From the NCBI RefSeq assembly GCF_900323885.1, contig NZ_OOHJ01000018.1, positions 3,831,001-3,895,000 of the forward strand: a stretch of DNA of 64,000 bases. Direction: 5' to 3'. Below the pieces are notes generated by a model. That model was not told the DNA's origin, made no database searches, and saw nothing but the letters and a program-made list of their open reading frames with translations. Below are positions 22,266-28,930 of this stretch, piece by piece. Numbering within the stretch: the stretch's first letter is position 1; each line of letters starts with the position of its first letter. The position numbers and the translations under genes are program-made. The DNA is from [Actinomadura] parvosata subsp. kistnae (lineage in GTDB: Bacteria > Actinomycetota > Actinomycetes > Streptosporangiales > Streptosporangiaceae).

Positions 22266-22342
22266 GGGGTCACTGCCGGCCCTGCCGGCCTGGAGTCACT
22301 GCCGGCCTGCCGGCTCTGGGGTTACTGCCGGCCTGGGGTCAC
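22266..22342. repeat. 26-bp tandem repeat, about three copies, spanning a stop codon
   Basis: Units of about 26 bases (GGGGTCACTGCCGGCC core) start at 22266, 22292 and 22318. The third copy contains the TAA stop and last codons (GRQ) of the response regulator on the minus strand. Confidence 0.65.
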
Positions 22343-22981
22343 CAGGCCGGCCTCGTAGGCGGCGATCACCGCCTGGGCCCGGTCCCGCACCCCGAGCTTG
22401 CCGAACAGCTCGCTCACCCGGTTCTTCACGGTCGAGACCGACAGCCCCAGCTCCTCGGCGATCTGCGTGTTCGACCGGCCGCGCGCGATCAGCTCCAGCA
22501 CCTGCCGGTCCCGCTCCGTCAGGCCCGGCAGCGCTCCGGCCGCGACGGGCCGGGGCCGCGCCGGCCGTACGAATGTCTCGATCAGGCCGACCAGCAGCCG
22601 GGGCGCCACCGCCGCCTCGCCCCGGTGCACGACCTTGATGCCCTCGATCAGCTCCTCCGGCGAGGAGTCCTTGGGCAGGAACCCGGACGCGCCCGCCCGC
22701 AGCGCCGCCACCACGTGCTCCTCCAGGTCGAACGTGCTCAGCGCGAGCACCTTGACCTCCGGCAGCTCCGCGGTGATCCGCCCGGTCGCGGCCACGCCGT
22801 CCATCCCCGGCAGGTACAGGTCCATCAGCACCACGTCGGGGCGCAGCGCGTGGCACTGCCGCAGCGCCTCCTCGCCGTCGCCCGCCTCGCCCACCGCGAC
22901 CAGCTCCGCGGTGGTCTCCAGCAGCAGCCGCAGCCCGGTGCGGACGATGGCGTGGTCGTCCACGATCAGCACGTTGATCAT
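22322..22981 (-). CDS. NarL/LuxR-family response regulator
   Basis: A 219-residue two-component transcription factor. The receiver domain spans 1-120 with acidic pocket VDDH, phospho-acceptor Asp54 (VLMDLYLPGMDG), Thr/Ser switch near ALSTFD and Lys in GFLPKDSS. The C-terminal LuxR HTH is at 150-215 (LTERDRQVLELIARGRSNTQ, LSVSTVKNRVSELFGKL). Its ATG overlaps the kinase stop as ATGA. The last three codons arise within a tandem repeat. The stimulus is unknown. Confidence 0.93.
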   Translation of the reverse strand: MINVLIVDDHAIVRTGLRLLLETTAELVAVGEAGDGEEALRQCHALRPDVVLMDLYLPGMDGVAATGRITAELPEVKVLALSTFDLEEHVVAALRAGASGFLPKDSSPEELIEGIKVVHRGEAAVAPRLLVGLIETFVRPARPRPVAAGALPGLTERDRQVLELIARGRSNTQIAEELGLSVSTVKNRVSELFGKLGVRDRAQAVIAAYEAGLVTPGRQ

Positions 22982-24117
22982 GTCTGCTCCGGCAGCGGGA
23001 TGCGGGCGTGCACCACGAACCCTCCTTGCGGCGACGGCCCGGCGCGCAGCTCGCCCCCGCACAGCGACACCCGCTCGGCCATCCCCGCCAGCCCCAGCCC
23101 CACCCCGACGTGGCCGGGCCTGGCCTGCCCGTCGTCGCCGACCTCCACCTCGACCAGGCCCGGCAGGTACGCCAGCCGCACCCGCGACCGGGCGCCGGCG
23201 GCGTGCTTGCGGGTGTTGGTCAGCGCCTCCTGGACGATGCGGTAGATCGCGTGGTCCACGGTCGTGGGCAGCTCCGCGGCCTGCCCCGCGACCTCCAGCG
23301 TGGCGTTGCCCGACTCCTCGACTAGCGCGGGCAGCCGGGCGACGCCGACGTCCGCCTGGTCGTCCACCGGCTCGCCGTCGGTGCGCAGCACGTCGAGCAG
23401 GTGACGCATCTCCGCCATGGCCTGGCGGGCGGTGCCCTCGCCGGTGAGCAGGGTCTGCCGGGCCCGCTCCGGGTCGAGCGGGATCGTCCGCCTGGCCACG
23501 CCCATGTAGAGGGAGATCACGCTCACGTGGTGGGCGATCACGTCGTGCAGCTCGCGGGCGATGCGGCGGCGCTCCTCCCGTACGGCGAGCTCGGCCGCCT
23601 GCTGCTGGCGGCGGTGCAGCAGCTCGGCACGCAGCCGGACGATGTGCCCGGCCGCCACCGGGGCGGCGGGGGTCAGCCCGACCGTCAGGAACGCCGCCGG
23701 TGACACCCCCTCCCAGCTCATCCGGGAGGACACCGCGCCGACCAGCACGGCCAGCGCGCCCACCGCGACCGCCGTGCGGCCGGAGGCGTGGCGGCCCACG
23801 GCGTACAGGGCGATCATCATGGCGCTGACGGGGGCGTCGTACTCGGGCGGCCGGGCGCCGGCCAGGTAGAGCGCCCCGGCCAGCACGGCGATCGGCACCG
23901 GGTAGTGGCGGCGCAGCGGCATGAGGCTCGCGCCGGCCACGGCGAGCAGCACGGTCTTGGTGGTGAGACCGTAATTCGTCACGCCCAGCTCGGCCGCCAG
24001 CACCAGCGCGGCGGCCCCGGCGTCGCCCGCCCAGGCGGGCGGGCGCCGGCGCCCCCGTAAGGCCTCGACGATCACCTTCCCAATGCACCACGAACGCCGC
24101 TGACCGCGCAAACCCAT
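22978..24117 (-). CDS. NarL-type (HPK7) sensor histidine kinase
   Basis: A 379-residue membrane kinase partnering the downstream response regulator. Residues 35-160 hold about four to five hydrophobic segments with very small loops, so it probably senses within or near the membrane. The dimerisation/phosphorylation motif RRRIARELHDVIAHHVSVIS places the phospho-histidine at 191. The N-box is EALTNTRKHA and the G-box GVGLGLAGMAERV. ATG 24117 has a strong AAGGAGG 7 bases upstream. It diverges from an alpha/beta hydrolase across 56 bases containing two matching palindromes. Confidence 0.93.
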   Translation of the reverse strand: MGLRGQRRSWCIGKVIVEALRGRRRPPAWAGDAGAAALVLAAELGVTNYGLTTKTVLLAVAGASLMPLRRHYPVPIAVLAGALYLAGARPPEYDAPVSAMMIALYAVGRHASGRTAVAVGALAVLVGAVSSRMSWEGVSPAAFLTVGLTPAAPVAAGHIVRLRAELLHRRQQQAAELAVREERRRIARELHDVIAHHVSVISLYMGVARRTIPLDPERARQTLLTGEGTARQAMAEMRHLLDVLRTDGEPVDDQADVGVARLPALVEESGNATLEVAGQAAELPTTVDHAIYRIVQEALTNTRKHAAGARSRVRLAYLPGLVEVEVGDDGQARPGHVGVGLGLAGMAERVSLCGGELRAGPSPQGGFVVHARIPLPEQT

Positions 24118-24129
24118 TGCCCGCCCTCC

Positions 24130-24142
24130 TTAGCGGCGCTAA
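24130..24142. promoter_or_regulatory. palindromic operator copy 1 (kinase side)
   Basis: TTAGCGGCGCTAA is a palindrome with six-base arms around one central base, next to the Shine-Dalgarno of the histidine kinase gene. It matches a second site with centres 20 bp apart. Confidence 0.5.
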
Positions 24143-24149
24143 ATTCGAC

Positions 24150-24162
24150 TTAGCGATGCTAA
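24150..24162. promoter_or_regulatory. palindromic operator copy 2 (hydrolase side)
   Basis: TTAGCGATGCTAA has TTAGC/GCTAA arms and overlaps the AAGGAG site of the hydrolase gene. Two helical turns separate its centre from copy 1, which suits cooperative binding on one DNA face. Confidence 0.5.
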
Positions 24163-24173
24163 GGAGCGGTGCG

Positions 24174-24995
24174 ATGATCATCACAGCGAAGACCGCCGAC
24201 GGGACGGAAGCCCGCGCCATCGACGACGGCGGCGACGGGCCCGTCATCCTGGTCCTGCCCCCCGGCCTGGACGACGGCGCCTCCTGGGCGAAGGTGGCCG
24301 CGCGGCTCACCGCGCACCACCGCGTCGTCCGCCTCCACCGCCGCCGCTACCGGCTCGACCTCGACCAGGACGTCCCCTGCACGACCGCCCAAGAGGTCGA
24401 GCACGTGCTCGCGGTGGTGCGGGCGCTCGGCGGCGGGCCGGTCGTGCTCGCCGGGCACTCCTCGGGCGCCGTCATCGCGCTGGAGGCCATGGTCGCGGCG
24501 CCGGCGGCCTTCTCCGGCGCCGTCCTGTACGAGCCGCCCGTCGTCATCGGGCCGCCACTGGGAGGGCCTGACGGTGAGATCCACCGCCGGGCCCGCGCGG
24601 CCATCGCCGCCGGCCGGCCCGGCCGGGCCATGCGCGTCTTCGTACGCGACACGGTGGGGCTGCCCGGCTGGGCCGCGCTGCTGGTGGGGTGGTTCGTGGC
24701 CGTCACGCCCCGCCTGCGGGCGCTGGCCCCACGGCAAATCGAGGACAACGTGGCCATGGACGCGCTGGGGGTGCGGCTGGACGCGTACGCGGGGATCTCC
24801 GTGCCGGTGGTCCTGCTCGGCGGCGACCGCAGCCCCGCGCACCTGGGGGAGCGGCTGGACGCGCTGGAGCGGGTCATCCCCGGCGCGCGGCGCGTGCTGC
24901 TGACCGGCCAGGGGCACTCGGCCCACGCCAAGGCCCCGGACCGGGTCGCGGAGGTCGTCGCGGCTCTCGCCACCGAGGTGTCACGCGGAGGGTGA
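24174..24995 (+). CDS. alpha/beta hydrolase
   Basis: A 273-residue cytosolic hydrolase. The nucleophile elbow is AGHSSGAVIAL, with oxyanion region LVLPPGLDDGASW, a late Asp near LLGGDRSP and a His near GQGHSAHAK. The substrate is not deducible. ATG 24174 follows AAGGAG with good spacing. It diverges from a two-component system and shares a gap with two identical-type palindromes, suggesting common control. The stop codon falls in the first unit of a tandem repeat. Confidence 0.85.
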   Translation: MIITAKTADGTEARAIDDGGDGPVILVLPPGLDDGASWAKVAARLTAHHRVVRLHRRRYRLDLDQDVPCTTAQEVEHVLAVVRALGGGPVVLAGHSSGAVIALEAMVAAPAAFSGAVLYEPPVVIGPPLGGPDGEIHRRARAAIAAGRPGRAMRVFVRDTVGLPGWAALLVGWFVAVTPRLRALAPRQIEDNVAMDALGVRLDAYAGISVPVVLLGGDRSPAHLGERLDALERVIPGARRVLLTGQGHSAHAKAPDRVAEVVAALATEVSRGG

Positions 24996-25085
24996 GCCCC
25001 GGCCGGGGTGTCGTACGGAGGGGGCCCGGCCGGGGTGTCGCACGGAGGGGGCCCGGCCGGGGAGTCACACGGAGGGGGCCCGGCC
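24975..25085. repeat. 27-30 bp tandem repeat, four copies, beginning in a gene end
   Basis: Copies containing GTGTC-N-ACGGAGGG followed by a GCCCGGCCGGGG block start near 24978, 25008, 25035 and 25062. The first lies across the hydrolase TGA (24993-24995). The repeat occupies nearly all the gap to the next gene. Confidence 0.7.
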
Positions 25086-25112
25086 CTCGTCGGCGTTCGA
25101 GGGCCGGGCGGG

Positions 25113-25379
25113 TCAGCCGTTCGCCCGGTTGTTGTGCAGGAGCGAGGACTGGTGGGCGAGGGCGGAGGCGAGGGTGATGGCGTCGGAGCAGCCGATGCGT
25201 TGCCGCACCCCCTGAGCCGACAGCCGCGCGCTCACCGGCCGCAGCAGCACGGCCGTCCATCGGGCCGCGCCGGGCGCGTCGACGCGGAAGTGGATGTCCC
25301 ACGCCGGGTATGTGGTGCGTAAGGCGTCGAGCTGCCGCCCCGTCAGCGGCCCCTCAGCCTCGGACGGCGTCGCCGTCAT
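25113..25379 (-). CDS. small conserved-type protein of XRE cassette (88 aa)
   Basis: An 88-residue soluble protein (start TATPSEAEGPLTGRQLDALR, middle YPAWDIHFRVDAPGAARWTA) with no signal peptide or membrane segment. Its ATG overlaps the stop of the preceding 64-residue gene as ATGA, so the two are coupled. Both carry a short region of similar type (WxF/WxI then R/D-rich, then W-T-A), suggesting they are distant relatives. I do not recognise a characterised family. Context suggests co-regulation with the XRE gene upstream. Confidence 0.7.
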   Translation of the reverse strand: MTATPSEAEGPLTGRQLDALRTTYPAWDIHFRVDAPGAARWTAVLLRPVSARLSAQGVRQRIGCSDAITLASALAHQSSLLHNNRANG

Positions 25380-25570
25380 CCTCTCCGCGCCGCCCGGTGC
25401 ACACGCAGGAGGGCACGCAGGGCGGCCAGGCTGTGCCTGGTGAGGCGGGTCTCGTCGTGGACGGCGGTCCACCCGGAGTGATCTCGCTCGAACGACCACC
25501 CGGGGAACTCTCGCGTGGCCTCCTGGAGCAGTCGCTCCATGACGAAATCGGCACTCGGCGCTCTGGTCAT
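25376..25570 (-). CDS. small protein of XRE cassette (64 aa)
   Basis: A 64-residue basic protein (DFVMERLLQEATREFPGWSF, then DHSGWTAVHDETRLTRHSLA). Predicted short helices surround a W-rich beta stretch. It sits between the XRE regulator and the 88-residue gene on the same strand, with a 101-base gap upstream that holds two sharp palindromes. The ATG at 25570 has only a weak Shine-Dalgarno. Small satellite proteins downstream of XRE regulators are common in actinobacteria; the function here is unknown. Confidence 0.7.
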   Translation of the reverse strand: MTRAPSADFVMERLLQEATREFPGWSFERDHSGWTAVHDETRLTRHSLAALRALLRVHRAARRG

Positions 25571-25581
25571 GGACGCAGAGT

Positions 25582-25601
25582 CGCACCGGCACGCCGGTGC
25601 G
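25582..25601. promoter_or_regulatory. 9-bp-arm palindrome before the micro-genes
   Basis: CGCACCGGC-AC-GCCGGTGCG is a perfect inverted repeat 11 bases upstream of the 64-residue gene start. It could be an operator or an RNA hairpin next to the start codon. Confidence 0.5.
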
Positions 25602-25639
25602 TGACGAACTCAGGCGAAAGATCTTCCTGTTCGTATCGG

Positions 25640-25656
25640 CCGAACTCAAAGTTCGG
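25640..25656. promoter_or_regulatory. operator-like palindrome between XRE gene and micro-genes
   Basis: CCGAACT-CAA-AGTTCGG is a perfect 7-bp inverted repeat with a 3-base spacer, a classic size for a dimeric HTH protein. A related CGAACTCA stretch occurs again near 25604 with GTTCG at 25630. Confidence 0.5.
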
Positions 25657-25671
25657 GGCGATCGCGGGGAC

Positions 25672-26862
25672 TCAGATGGGGATGTCGTGACGCTCGGCGA
25701 GGTAACGCACCTCCGGCGCCCACGACGGCCGGGCCCGCCGCGCCAGCGACCGCACCATCTCGCGCAGCAGCAGCTTGTGGTCCAGCTCCTCCGGGCACTC
25801 GCGCTCGATGCGCAGCAGGTGGAGCAGGCTGGCGGCGTCGTCGCCCAGGTCCTCGCAGGCGCGGGCGACGTGGCCGAGGTGGGTGGTGCGGCGCTCGATG
25901 GACGGCGTGCGGCGCAGGTCGATGTCGTCGGCCAGGTGCAGCACCGCCTCGGGGCGGCCGGTGTCGTTCTCGATGCTGGCCATGTGGATGGCGACGTTCG
26001 TGGGGCCGAAGAAGGCCAGGTCGTAGGCGCCGGAGGAGTCGTCGACGCGTTCGGCCAGCCGGGCGGCCGGGCCGCGGACCCGTTCCCGCGCGTCGTCGTC
26101 GGCGCCCATGCGGGCCTCGCCGATCGCGGCGAGCAGGTGCAGCGCCCCGAGCGCCTTGATGTGCCGCTCGTCGCCGTCGCCGACGTGCGGTTCGAGCAGC
26201 TCGATGCCGCGCCGCGCCACGTCGTACGCGATCTGGTGCATGTCGTCCGACAACATCGACTGCCCCAGGTTCCAGTACGCCCACGCGATCATCAGCGGGT
26301 CGGCCGACTCCTCGGCGAAGCGCATGGCCCGGTCGGCGGCCAGGTGCGCGAGGTCCACCCGGCGCAGGTGCTTGAGCACCCCTCTGGCCAGCAGGTACGC
26401 GTCGGTGGCCACGTTGCAGGAGCGCTGCGTGTGATCGAGCGCGAGCCGTTCGGCGTCGGTGACCAGGGACGGCAGCGCCGCCATGAGGATCGAGTAGCGG
26501 CGCGTCGAGGTGAACCAGGCGTTGCGGGCCGCCGCCACCCGCTCGGCGAGCTGCTCCGCGTCGGGCGGCTCGATGTCGGGCCCCAGCGACCGGCTGGTGA
26601 ACAGGGCCCGCTCGATGTCGCTGATCTGCGGCCGGCTCGGCTCGTGGGAGTCGCGCGGGGTCTCGCCCAGCAGGACGGCGGTGCGTACGCCGAGCACCTT
26701 GGCGATCTCCCGCAGCAGGGGGAGCGAGGGGGTGCGCTTGCCGTGCTCGATGAGCTCGATGTGCCTGGCGGTGCAGCCTGACTGGGTGGCCAGTGCGGTG
26801 GTGCTCATGCCCCTGCGCTCGCGCTGGAGCCGGACCATCTGCCCGGTGCTGATTTCGGCCAT
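25672..26862 (-). CDS. XRE-family helix-turn-helix regulator with TPR-like C-terminal region
   Basis: A 396-residue cytosolic regulator. The N-terminal HTH_XRE domain spans about 5-60 (MVRLQRERRGMSTTALATQS, CTARHIELIEHGKRTPSL). The remainder is all-helical with repeated A-x-x-LG or A-W-A-Y-WNLGQ units, resembling the TPR-like sensor region of actinobacterial developmental or secondary-metabolism regulators. It heads a probable cassette with the two micro-genes on the same strand. It lies 81 bases after the MarR gene, so it may have its own promoter. Confidence 0.88.
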   Translation of the reverse strand: MAEISTGQMVRLQRERRGMSTTALATQSGCTARHIELIEHGKRTPSLPLLREIAKVLGVRTAVLLGETPRDSHEPSRPQISDIERALFTSRSLGPDIEPPDAEQLAERVAAARNAWFTSTRRYSILMAALPSLVTDAERLALDHTQRSCNVATDAYLLARGVLKHLRRVDLAHLAADRAMRFAEESADPLMIAWAYWNLGQSMLSDDMHQIAYDVARRGIELLEPHVGDGDERHIKALGALHLLAAIGEARMGADDDARERVRGPAARLAERVDDSSGAYDLAFFGPTNVAIHMASIENDTGRPEAVLHLADDIDLRRTPSIERRTTHLGHVARACEDLGDDAASLLHLLRIERECPEELDHKLLLREMVRSLARRARPSWAPEVRYLAERHDIPI

Positions 26863-26943
26863 GGGCTCGGCCTCTCGTGGTTCGGTCCCGACTGCACACA
26901 GGCTAGGGCTCCCGATGTCCCGCTGCCATGGTTTCCGCCCTGC

Positions 26944-27399
26944 TCAGGCCGTATTCCGTGGTGAATGGTGGGCCAGCAGCCGGGCCAGCAGAGCGGAGAA
27001 TTGCTCGCGTTCCGGTCCGGTCAGGGGCGCGAGCAGGTCGTCCTGGAAGCCGGAGATCAGCTCGTCGAGCCGTTCCAGGTGCCGGCGGCCGGTGGTGGTC
27101 ATCGTGATGACGTTGCGGCGGCGGTCGGCGGGGTCGGGCGCGCGCTCGACGTGGCCGCGCTCCTCGAGCTCGTTGACGACGGCGACCATGTCGCTGCGGT
27201 AGACGCCGGTGCGCCTGCTCAGCTCGGCCTGGCTCATGGGGCCGTGCTCGCGCAGGGCGACGAGGGCCGCGTAGTGCCACTTGCGGGCGTCCTCGGCGGC
27301 CAGCCCTTCGCTGACGAGCCGGTCGGCGTACATCGCGAGCAGGGACAACATCCGGCTGGGCAGGGCGCGGAGCGGCTCGGGAGCGTCCTCGTACGTCAC
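26944..27399 (-). CDS. MarR-family transcriptional regulator
   Basis: A 151-residue winged-helix repressor (HYAALVALREHGPMSQAELS, RSDMVAVVNELEERGHVERA, DPADRRRNVITMTTTG wing). GTG start at 27399. It is divergent from a haloalkane dehalogenase gene, and two inverted repeats in the shared gap are likely its operators, so it probably represses both genes and responds to a small hydrophobic compound. It is followed on the same strand by the XRE gene. Confidence 0.9.
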   Translation of the reverse strand: MTYEDAPEPLRALPSRMLSLLAMYADRLVSEGLAAEDARKWHYAALVALREHGPMSQAELSRRTGVYRSDMVAVVNELEERGHVERAPDPADRRRNVITMTTTGRRHLERLDELISGFQDDLLAPLTGPEREQFSALLARLLAHHSPRNTA

Positions 27400-27418
27400 G
27401 GCGCGATCCTAGCGGTTG

Positions 27419-27435
27419 CGTTAGTGAGACTAACG
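27419..27435. promoter_or_regulatory. candidate MarR operator 1
   Basis: CGTTAGT-GAG-ACTAACG, perfect 7-bp arms, 20 bases upstream of the MarR start. Confidence 0.55.
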
Positions 27436-27444
27436 ATGTAACTT

Positions 27445-27461
27445 CGTTGGCGTAACCAACG
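27445..27461. promoter_or_regulatory. candidate MarR operator 2
   Basis: CGTTGG-CGTAA-CCAACG, perfect 6-bp arms, centre 26 bases from operator 1 and about 39 bases before the dehalogenase ATG; a further GTTAG half-site follows it. Confidence 0.55.
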
Positions 27462-27491
27462 TTAGTCGCACGAATGAATGAGAGATCCATC

Positions 27492-28349
27492 ATGCCGACC
27501 ATCGACGTGCTCGACTCCGCCATCCATTACGAGGAGTCCGGGGAGGGCGTGCCCTTCGTCTTCCTGCACGGCAACCCCGCCTCGTCCCGCATCTGGCGCC
27601 ACGTGCTGCCGGGCGTCGCCGCGCCCGGCCGCCGGCTGCTCGCCCCCGACCTGATCGGCATGGGCCGCTCGGGCAAGCCCGACCTGGCCTACCGGTTCGC
27701 CGACCACGCCCGCTACCTCGACGCCTGGTTCGACGCGCTGGGCCTCGACGAGGTGGTGCTGGTCGGCCACGACTGGGGCGGCGCGCTCGCCTTCGACTGG
27801 GCGGCCCGCCATCCCGGGCGTACGCGCGGCGTGGCGTTCCTGGAGACCTTCGTCCGGCCGCTGAGCGGCGCCGACCTGGGCGAGGCGCCGCGAGCCAGGG
27901 CCGAGCTGATCAGGAGCGCCGAAGGCGAGTCACTGGTGCTCGACCGCAACCTCCTGCTGGAGACCGCGTTCACCGGGGGCGTGCTGCACCCGCTGAGCGA
28001 GGAGGAGCGGCGGCCGTACCTCGAGCCCTATCCGACCAGGGAGAGCCGGCGGCCGCTGCTGGAATGGGCGCGCTCGCAACCCATCGACGGCGAGCCGGCC
28101 GACGTGGTCCAGCGCATCGAGGCCTACGGCGCGTGGCTGGCGGGCAGCGGCGACGTGCCCAAGCTGCTGCTCACCTTCGACTCCTCGCCGACGCTGCTGA
28201 TCACGGAGCCGATGGCCGCCTGGTGCGCCGGGCACATCGCCGCCCTCGACATCGAGCACTGCGGCCCGGCGGGCCACCACGCGCCCGAGGACAGCCCCGA
28301 CGCCATCGCCGCCGCCGTCGCGGCCTGGGCGGGCAAGCAGGGCTGGTGA
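27492..28349 (+). CDS. dhaA: haloalkane dehalogenase
   Basis: Hydrolyses carbon-halogen bonds of haloalkanes to alcohols. An alpha/beta hydrolase of 285 residues with the dehalogenase hallmarks: HGNP (halide-binding Asn28), GHDWGG with nucleophile Asp94 and Trp95, FLETFVRPL with acid Glu118 (DhaA/HLD-II type), and a C-terminal catalytic His in GPAGHHAPEDSP. ATG 27492 has GAGAG at useful spacing; an in-frame ATG at 27474 has none. The divergent MarR gene and the operators between them suggest induction by substrate. True activity needs assay, because related esterases share the fold. Confidence 0.88.
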   Translation: MPTIDVLDSAIHYEESGEGVPFVFLHGNPASSRIWRHVLPGVAAPGRRLLAPDLIGMGRSGKPDLAYRFADHARYLDAWFDALGLDEVVLVGHDWGGALAFDWAARHPGRTRGVAFLETFVRPLSGADLGEAPRARAELIRSAEGESLVLDRNLLLETAFTGGVLHPLSEEERRPYLEPYPTRESRRPLLEWARSQPIDGEPADVVQRIEAYGAWLAGSGDVPKLLLTFDSSPTLLITEPMAAWCAGHIAALDIEHCGPAGHHAPEDSPDAIAAAVAAWAGKQGW

Positions 28350-28365
28350 GTCGTGGCGGGATGTC

Positions 28366-28869
28366 TCAGCGGTAGCGGCGGCGTCCCATATGAGACAGGA
28401 CCTCCCGCAGGGCGTCGGCCGCCTGCCGGATGCTCTCCTCAGGGGTGCCGGCGCTCACGTCCTGGTAGGCGACGGCGGTGCTCTCCAGTGCGGCATCCGC
28501 CATGCACCGGCCCTCGGCGGTGAGCTGCACCCAGCGGCTGCGCGCGTCGCCCTCGTCGGCCTCGCGATCCACGTAGCCGGCCGAGCCGAGCCGCTGCAGC
28601 ACGTTGCTGATGCCGCCCGAGGTGAGGAAGAGCGACTTGGCCAGCTCGCTGGGCCGCATCCGGCCCGCCGGCGCCCGGGCCAGCGCCGCCAGCACGTCGA
28701 ACTCGGCGTACGTCAGCCCCAGCTCCGCCAGCTCGGCCTTGATCGCCTGCTCGAACAGCAGGTGCAGGCGCGAGATGCGCTTGCCCAGCTCCAGGGTGGC
28801 GATGAGCGACGACGACAGGCCCGCCTCCTGCCAGCGGGGCACCAGTGCGTCGACCTCGTCCGGTTTCAC
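28366..28869 (-). CDS. MarR-family transcriptional regulator
   Basis: About 167 residues with a winged helix (GLTYAEFDVLAALARAPAGR, PSELAKSLFLTSGGISNVLQ, DGDARSRWVQLTAEG) and an N-terminal dimerisation helix. The start is uncertain: GTG at 28869 gives KPDEVDALVPRW, typical of the family, while in-frame GTGs at 28887 and 28893 and an ATG near 28932 would extend it. It is divergent from an amidohydrolase gene, with palindromes between, so it is a likely local repressor. Confidence 0.88.
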   Translation of the reverse strand: MKPDEVDALVPRWQEAGLSSSLIATLELGKRISRLHLLFEQAIKAELAELGLTYAEFDVLAALARAPAGRMRPSELAKSLFLTSGGISNVLQRLGSAGYVDREADEGDARSRWVQLTAEGRCMADAALESTAVAYQDVSAGTPEESIRQAADALREVLSHMGRRRYR

Positions 28870-28896
28870 GCGATCGAGGATACCCACCGCCACATT

Positions 28897-28926
28897 GCTT
28901 TTCCGAAAGCTATCTCCTAAGCTTTC
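28897..28926. promoter_or_regulatory. overlapping palindromes, candidate MarR operator
   Basis: Two overlapping inverted repeats: GCTTTTCCGAAAGC (28897-28910) and GAAAGCT-8 bases-AGCTTTC (28905-28926). The second ends five bases before the amidohydrolase ATG, so bound protein would block its expression. Confidence 0.55.
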
Positions 28927-28930
28927 CGCC

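Noticed and set aside
24975-25085. CRISPR-like direct repeats
   Set aside because: Copies are contiguous with no unique spacers and degenerate ends; these are tandem repeats. No cas genes are present.
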